This document shows, one piece after another, positions 15,215 through 19,034 of a stretch of 19,034 bases of DNA. The DNA lies in contig JBMZDR010000030.1 in NCBI GenBank assembly GCA_049614485.1, positions 1-19,034 of the forward strand, read 5' to 3'. The notes beneath the pieces were generated by a model that saw nothing but the letters and a program-made list of their open reading frames with translations, did not search any database and was not told the DNA's origin. Numbering within the stretch: position 1 is the stretch's first letter; every line of letters begins with the position of its first letter. This DNA is from GCA-2733415 sp049614485. Its GTDB lineage: Bacteria > Bacteroidota > Bacteroidia > Flavobacteriales > Flavobacteriaceae. Made by a program: the position numbers and the translations under genes.

Positions 15215-16720
15215 TTATTCAACAGTAATCGGTTCTTTTGATAAGCGAACTATTTTGTCTTTTGCTAGAATATTAATGTCGTTACTTTTTTGTACAATTT
15301 CAATGGCTTTTTTTGAGCTTATTTTATCTCCTTCATAATAAAAGCTATATCCTTTTTTAGCGTTATGTTTTATAAATTCTAGTGGTGACATTGGCGGTGG
15401 TGGCGGCGGAATATTTGAAATATCGCCTTTGTGTACAAAGTCATTTGCATGATTTAAATCATTGTGTGCTTTCTCAACTTCTTTTTCATATGCTTTTATG
15501 GTCTTCTCGTATTTTCTGATTTGCTCTTCTGTTGCATCAGCAGGTATTGGTGGCGGCGGTGGTACAGCAATGAAATCTTTATGGTCATCATACTGCAGCT
15601 CTACCTTAACATCTTTTTCATTTTCATCTTTATACGTGTAAAATTGTTTTGTAACACGCATTGTTGTTTTTGGGGCAGGCGGTGGCGGCGGGCAATCAGG
15701 AAACGGTTGTGCAGATTTTTTCTGTGCTGGCGTCATCAGTTTGTATAAGTACTCTAATCTGTTGATGTCTTTTAATTTTATAATACGATTGTCTTTTGGT
15801 TGCTCATTATAGTGTTTAGCCAATTTGTTATACTCTGCAACCTGTTTAGGCGTTGCTTTGTCTTGCTGAATTGTTGTGCTAAAACTAAATAATAATAGCG
15901 CTAGTACTGGTAATAAAATGATGCTTTTAAACCAGATTTTTTTCTTTGATGTGTGTGTTTTCATAACTGTAAATCGTTTTTTGATTGATGAATAATTAAT
16001 GGCATTTGCCAAGGGTAATTGGTATGCATGTGATGAATATGCAAGCAATGTTTTTTGATAATTTTGAGTTTGTATGCCGTTACTAATAACAGCGTGATCT
16101 GCTAAAAACTCATGATTTAATTTCATAGCCCTCTTTATCAAATAGATGATTGGGTTAAACCAAAATAATACTTGAAGAAATTCAATGAACAACACATCTA
16201 AACTATGCTTTTGTTTGGCATGTGTTTGCTCATGTAAAACAACTTCTTTGGGTATTTGATGTGTGAGATACTTCTGCTTGTTATAGAAGATATAGCTGAA
16301 AAATGTATGCGGTACGATATCTTCTTTTAATAACACAGAAACTGTATGGTCTCCTTTTTCATTCGGATTGCGTTTTATTTTTTGAATTATGCTGATAAGA
16401 TTTTTAACAAATTTAAATCCGAATAACAACACGCCTAAACCATAAATACTCCATAGAATTTCTGTTGTATAAGATATGCTTTCAGCTTCGTTAATTATTG
16501 GTGTTTCTATTGAGCTTTGTGACGCTATAATTGGCTGTATAATTTCAACGACTTCCACATAACTCGTAAAGGTTACAAATGGTATTGCAAATGCTATGAA
16601 TAGAATTGCTATGAGGTAAATGCGTTTGTACACGTGCATGTTTTCTTTTTCTAAAAACAACACATAGAAAAGATAAAATACTGCTAAACAGCTTCCTGAT
16701 TTTAAAAGATAGTCTATCAT
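15215..16720 (-). CDS. BlaR1/MecR1-type M56 membrane metallopeptidase with polyproline periplasmic tail
   Basis: A 501-residue membrane protein. Hydrophobic segments lie at about 5-22, 34-52, 88-106, 180-197 and 264-282. The M56 zinc motif is HEQTH at 163-167, with the downstream Glu ligand in NHEFLAD (Glu204). In staphylococcal BlaR1 a periplasmic sensor activates this protease, which leads to inactivation of the BlaI repressor. Here the region after the last membrane segment (284-501) is not a penicillin-binding domain: it holds YNKLAKHYNEQP, three proline runs (344-348, 387-391, 438-443) separated by charged helical segments, and a final YYEGDKISSKKAIEIV module. I recall similar tails in other Bacteroidota M56 proteins. 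The signal sensed is unknown. The gene starts 2 bases after the BlaI-like repressor gene. Confidence 0.92.
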   Translation of the reverse strand: MIDYLLKSGSCLAVFYLFYVLFLEKENMHVYKRIYLIAILFIAFAIPFVTFTSYVEVVEIIQPIIASQSSIETPIINEAESISYTTEILWSIYGLGVLLFGFKFVKNLISIIQKIKRNPNEKGDHTVSVLLKEDIVPHTFFSYIFYNKQKYLTHQIPKEVVLHEQTHAKQKHSLDVLFIEFLQVLFWFNPIIYLIKRAMKLNHEFLADHAVISNGIQTQNYQKTLLAYSSHAYQLPLANAINYSSIKKRFTVMKTHTSKKKIWFKSIILLPVLALLLFSFSTTIQQDKATPKQVAEYNKLAKHYNEQPKDNRIIKLKDINRLEYLYKLMTPAQKKSAQPFPDCPPPPPAPKTTMRVTKQFYTYKDENEKDVKVELQYDDHKDFIAVPPPPPIPADATEEQIRKYEKTIKAYEKEVEKAHNDLNHANDFVHKGDISNIPPPPPPMSPLEFIKHNAKKGYSFYYEGDKISSKKAIEIVQKSNDINILAKDKIVRLSKEPITVE

Positions 16721-16722
16721 GA

Positions 16723-17088
16723 TTATTTCTTTTTAAGTTCGCCGTCAATTAATGATTTTAAATGCTCTAGCTCTTTCTTAGTCAAGTTAGTTTCTTTAGT
16801 GAAAAACGACGCAAATTGAGATGCACTATCATTAAAAAAGTTTTTGATTAGGCCATTAACATGTTTAGAAAAATAGGCATCTTTTTTTACTAACGGATAA
16901 TATTCTCTTGACTTGCCGTCTAAATTATAGGCGATATACCCTTTATCAGTCATGCGCTTTAACAGCGTAGCCAAAGTTGTTGTTGCTGGCTTTGGCTCAG
17001 GATAAGCATCTAATAAATCTTTCATAAAAGCAGTTTCTAGTTGCCATAAATAATTCATTAAAGTTTCTTCTGTTTTTGATAATTTCAT
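16723..17088 (-). CDS. BlaI/MecI/CopY family transcriptional repressor
   Basis: A 121-residue winged-helix repressor with normal family length. KLSKTEETLMNYLW, then PEPKPATTTLATLLKRMTDKGYI (recognition helix region) and GKSREYYPLVKKDAYF (wing) are typical; the C-terminal helices (about 75-118) would dimerise. In S. aureus BlaI the derepression cleavage is at Asn-Phe; aligned by eye, the equivalent position here is Ser94-Phe95 (QFASFF), so whether the partner protease cuts there is open. It precedes the M56 protease gene by 2 bases, the standard blaI-blaR order reversed from the staphylococcal divergent arrangement. Two operator-like dyads overlap its promoter, so autorepression is likely. Confidence 0.95.
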   Translation of the reverse strand: MKLSKTEETLMNYLWQLETAFMKDLLDAYPEPKPATTTLATLLKRMTDKGYIAYNLDGKSREYYPLVKKDAYFSKHVNGLIKNFFNDSASQFASFFTKETNLTKKELEHLKSLIDGELKKK

Positions 17089-17108
17089 AATGGGTATTCA
17101 ATTTGTTC

Positions 17109-17150
17109 TCTACAAATGTAGAAACAATTTTTTAATTCTACAAGTGTAGA
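17109..17150 (-). promoter_or_regulatory. Operator pair overlapping the promoter of the BlaI-M56 operon
   Basis: Two 14-bp dyads, TCTACAAATGTAGA (17109-17122) and TCTACAAGTGTAGA (17137-17150), lie 28 bp apart centre to centre and have the TACA/TGTA half-sites known for BlaI/MecI operators. On the minus strand the second dyad contains TTG (17141-17143) and the first contains TACATTTG (17113-17120), spaced 20 bases, which is exactly the Bacteroidota -33/-7 promoter. Repressor binding would cover both promoter elements. Confidence 0.9.
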
Positions 17151-17170
17151 GTAAAAAATTAGGCATAAAA

Positions 17171-17194
17171 AAAGTCCGCGTAATAGCGGACTTT
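17171..17194 (-). terminator. Terminator of the M20 dipeptidase gene
   Basis: AAAGTCCGC pairs with GCGGACTTT around a 6-base loop, 23 bases beyond the M20 stop. On the minus strand it is followed by a continuous run of T. It separates this gene from the BlaI operon promoter. Confidence 0.88.
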
Positions 17195-17216
17195 AATTTT
17201 TGTATTAAAAAGTTAT

Positions 17217-18605
17217 CTATTTAGATAATTCAGTAAAGTACTTGTAAAATAATGGAATAGTTTCAATTCCTTTTAAGTAATTGAAGACCCCAAAATGCTC
17301 ATTTGGTGAATGGATAGCGTCAGAATCTAATCCGAATCCCATTAAAATAGTTTTACTTTTCAGTTCTTCTTCAAACAAGGCTACAATAGGAATACTTCCT
17401 CCACTACGTTGCGGAATTGGTTTTTTTCCAAACGTGTCATTATACGCCATACTAGCAGCTTGATACCCTACACTTGTTGTAGGTGTTACATACCCTTGAC
17501 CACCATGATGAGGTGTTACTTTTACAGTAACTCCAGCTGGAGCGATGCTTTCAAAATGTGTTTTAAATAAGTCTGTAATTGTTTCCCAATCTTGATTTGG
17601 TACCAAGCGCATTGATATTTTTGCATAAGCTTTAGAAGCGATAACGGTTTTTGCGCCTTCACCAATGTAGCCTCCCCAAATACCATTAACATCTAAAGTA
17701 GGCCTGATAGAATTACGTTCGTTTGTAGTGTAACCTGCTTCACCATAAACGGCATCAATATCTAAGGCTTTTTTATAATTGTCTAAAGAGAAAGGCGCTT
17801 TAGCCATTTCATCACGTTCCTCACGAGATAATTCTTCTACACCATCATAAAATCCTGGGATTGTAATATGATTGTTCTCATCTTGTAATGATGCAATCAT
17901 TTTAGTCAAGATATTTATTGGATTTGCTACCGCACCACCATATAAACCAGAATGTAAATCTCTATTAGGACCGGTAACCTCTACTTCAACATAACTTAAC
18001 CCACGTAATCCAGTTGTAATAGAAGGGATGTCATTAGCAATCATTCCTGTATCAGAAATTAGAATGACGTCGTTTTTTAATTTTTCTTGATTGTTTTTAA
18101 CAAACACACCTAAGTTTACAGAACCAACTTCTTCTTCACCTTCAATCATGAATTTTACATTACATGGTAATTGATTAGTAGCAGTCATAAATTCTAAAGC
18201 TTTTACATGCATGTACATTTGACCTTTATCATCACAAGCACCACGAGCGAAAATAGCTCCTTCTGGATGTTTGTCAGTTTTTTTAATAACGGGTTCAAAT
18301 GGTGGAGATGTCCATAATTCAATAGGATCTGCTGGTTGTACATCATAATGGCCATACACTAATATAGTAGGTAAGGCTTCATCAATAATTTTTTCACCAT
18401 AAACAATAGGATAGCCATCTGTCTGACAAATTTCAACGGTATTACACCCTGCTTTTTCAAGACTGTTTTTGACCATTTCGGCTGTTTTATGTACCTCTTT
18501 TTCAAATGCAGAGTCGGCACTCACAGATGGTACTTTTAACAGCTCTACTAACTCATTTAAAAAACGATCTTTGTTATTTTCAATATAATTTTTGATAGAA
18601 TTCAT
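17217..18605 (-). CDS. M20 family dipeptidase (CNDP/carnosinase-like)
   Basis: A 462-residue di-zinc peptidase of the M20 family, close to the CNDP2-type cytosolic dipeptidases. Metal and catalytic positions are visible: His86 and Asp88 in VYGHYDVQP, the bridging Asp125 in GACDDKGQ, Glu156-Glu159 in IEGEEEVGS, Asp185 in ISDTG, and His432 in IHSPNEHFG. The middle of the protein (about 200-385) is the dimerisation domain with LRGLSYVEVEVTGPNRDLHS. No signal peptide, so it is probably cytoplasmic and releases amino acids from dipeptides; the exact substrate is unknown. I use ATG 18605; a TTG two codons upstream is the only longer option. It is monocistronic, with a -7 box upstream and a terminator downstream. 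Confidence 0.93.
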   Translation of the reverse strand: MNSIKNYIENNKDRFLNELVELLKVPSVSADSAFEKEVHKTAEMVKNSLEKAGCNTVEICQTDGYPIVYGEKIIDEALPTILVYGHYDVQPADPIELWTSPPFEPVIKKTDKHPEGAIFARGACDDKGQMYMHVKALEFMTATNQLPCNVKFMIEGEEEVGSVNLGVFVKNNQEKLKNDVILISDTGMIANDIPSITTGLRGLSYVEVEVTGPNRDLHSGLYGGAVANPINILTKMIASLQDENNHITIPGFYDGVEELSREERDEMAKAPFSLDNYKKALDIDAVYGEAGYTTNERNSIRPTLDVNGIWGGYIGEGAKTVIASKAYAKISMRLVPNQDWETITDLFKTHFESIAPAGVTVKVTPHHGGQGYVTPTTSVGYQAASMAYNDTFGKKPIPQRSGGSIPIVALFEEELKSKTILMGFGLDSDAIHSPNEHFGVFNYLKGIETIPLFYKYFTELSK

Positions 18606-18625
18606 GCTCAAAATATTTAGATTTT

Positions 18626-18633
18626 CAAAGGTA
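18626..18633 (-). promoter_or_regulatory. Candidate -7 promoter box of the M20 dipeptidase gene
   Basis: The minus strand reads TACCTTTG, an exact TAnnTTTG match 20 bases before the ATG. No TTG is present at proper -33 spacing. Confidence 0.5.
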
Positions 18634-18666
18634 CTAAAAAAGGAAAGATTATTTTTTTAATTTTTG

Positions 18667-18696
18667 TTTGTATATTTATAGGAATACGTATATTTG
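18667..18696 (+). promoter_or_regulatory. Promoter of tRNA-Leu
   Basis: TTTG (18667-18670), an 18-base spacer and TATATTTG (18689-18696) match the Bacteroidota promoter. The mature tRNA starts 13 bases after the -7 box. Confidence 0.7.
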
Positions 18697-18708
18697 CAGT
18701 CCTTAATA

Positions 18709-18790
18709 GCGGGCGTGGTGGAATTGGTAGACACGCTAGACTTAGGATCTAGTGCCGCGAGGTGTGAGAGTTCGAGTCTCTCCGCCCGTA
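18709..18790 (+). tRNA. tRNA-Leu, anticodon TAG
   Basis: The cloverleaf folds by eye. The 7-bp acceptor GCGGGCG pairs with CGCCCGT, with a G-U end pair. The anticodon arm is CTAGA, loop CTTAGGA, TCTAG, with anticodon TAG at 18743-18745. A long variable arm (TGCCGCGAGGTGTG region) is as in class II tRNAs, and the T arm is GAGAG, TTCGAGT, CTCTC. Length is 82 bases with discriminator A at 18790; CCA is not encoded. It reads CUN codons, mainly CUA. A promoter precedes it and a terminator follows directly. Confidence 0.97.
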
Positions 18791-18795
18791 CTTTT

Positions 18796-18840
18796 AAAAA
18801 GACTTAAATTCTGTTTTTCAGTGATTTGAGTCTTTTTTTT
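18796..18840 (+). terminator. Terminator after tRNA-Leu
   Basis: AAAAAGACTTAAAT (18796-18809) pairs with ATTTGAGTCTTTTT (18824-18837), including one U-G pair that only forms in the plus-strand RNA, and is followed by further T residues. Confidence 0.82.
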
Positions 18841-18898
18841 GTACCTTTTCAATTGTTTTGAAAGAATTAATATCTTGAAAGTAGATATTATATAAAAC

Positions 18899-18961
18899 GT
18901 AAAGGCCAGCTCCCCAGCCGACCTTTACTCCCTAACCACGATACTTTAACCCGAATTAAAG
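18899..18961 (-). other. Structured GC-rich intergenic element: two hairpins, possible 3' UTR/terminator or small RNA
   Basis: GTAAAGGCCAGCT (18899-18911) and AGCCGACCTTTAC (18916-18928) form a 13-bp stem with a 4-base loop. Two positions pair only as G-U in minus-strand RNA and mismatch in plus-strand RNA, so the minus strand is the likely transcript. A second hairpin, CTTTAA and TTAAAG (18944-18949, 18956-18961), lies 15 bases away. The first stem is followed on the minus strand by CGTTTTATATAAT, a weak U tract. It stands in very AT-rich sequence between a possible minus-strand gene end (18991) and the tRNA terminator. It may be the terminator of that gene; a conserved RNA motif is the alternative. 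Confidence 0.55.
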
Positions 18962-18988
18962 CACGAAAAAAAAATTGTTTATTAGTTA

Positions 18989-19034
18989 TTATCTTTTAAT
19001 AGAGAAGTGTGCTTTAAATTCTTTTTCAGTTGGT
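18989..19034 (-). CDS. Possible C-terminal end of a minus-strand gene (partial)
   Basis: Fourteen codons before a TAA at 18989-18991 read PTEKEFKAHFSIKR on the minus strand. The short peptide has a plausible protein-end composition, and a hairpin that could terminate the gene lies just downstream. The fragment is too short to assign a family, and the frame could be accidental. Confidence 0.3.
   Translation of the reverse strand, partial: PTEKEFKAHFSIKR

Noticed and set aside
15464..15748. Plus-strand frame rich in Cys, Trp and Arg
   Set aside because: It is the antisense reading of the proline codons in the M56 protease tail; the composition is an artefact of CCN repeats.
18709..18790. tRNA-Leu as an integration site for a mobile element
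   Set aside because: No integrase gene, no repeat of the tRNA 3' end elsewhere in the window and no change of gene content next to it.
1..19034. A novel defence system, CRISPR array, prophage or biosynthetic cluster
   Set aside because: I found no direct-repeat array, transposase, phage gene, nuclease-helicase cassette (other than Mfd and YraN, both housekeeping families) or synthetase modules.

Overview
The window looks like a chromosomal stretch from a Flavobacteriaceae-type member of the Bacteroidota. The signs are an AT-rich base composition, several promoters of the Bacteroidota form (TTTG near -33, TAnnTTTG near -7), no obvious Shine-Dalgarno dependence, a gliding/type IX secretion-style repeat protein, an L21 ribosomal protein with a flavobacterial C-terminal extension, an SDR-type threonine dehydrogenase and a DUF4230 protein. 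I see no insertion sequence, integrase, CRISPR array, toxin-antitoxin or recognisable defence island. It is mostly housekeeping sequence with some poorly characterised genes.

Layout. 1-2930 (minus) is the N-terminal 976 codons of a large secreted protein: signal peptide, propeller-like domain, then at least five cysteine-marked repeats of 90-101 residues, cut by the window edge. 3015-4051 (minus) is the rplU-rpmA ribosomal operon with promoter and terminator. Divergent from it is mfd (plus, GTG start at 4136), followed by a DUF2200 gene that converges on metG (minus) across a bidirectional terminator. From the other side of metG run an S66 peptidase gene and yraN (plus), abutting with no gap; the yraN terminator hairpin lies inside its own coding sequence. 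An SDR-type L-threonine 3-dehydrogenase (minus) converges on them.

12442-15148 (plus) is a tight five-gene run: lipoprotein, secreted NTF2-like/DUF4440 protein, cyclase-family hydrolase with a variant metal motif, DUF4230 membrane-anchored protein, MmcQ/YjbR protein. It ends at a strong terminator shared with a convergent BlaI-BlaR1-type pair (minus). That pair consists of a MecI/BlaI repressor and an M56 membrane protease that has a periplasmic polyproline tail in place of a penicillin-binding domain. Its promoter is embedded in two 14-bp operators. Upstream lie an M20 dipeptidase (minus), a tRNA-Leu(TAG) (plus) with terminator, and a structured GC-rich intergenic element, followed by the possible last codons of a minus-strand gene at the window edge.

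Several start codons were placed downstream of the longest open frame (mfd, metG, the S66 peptidase, the lipoprotein, the cyclase, the M20 peptidase), because promoter elements, signal sequences or family N-termini require it. The most interesting points are the operator/promoter interleaving of the BlaI-like system, the L21-HhH fusion, the terminator inside yraN, the variant cyclase metal site and the structured element at 18899-18961.
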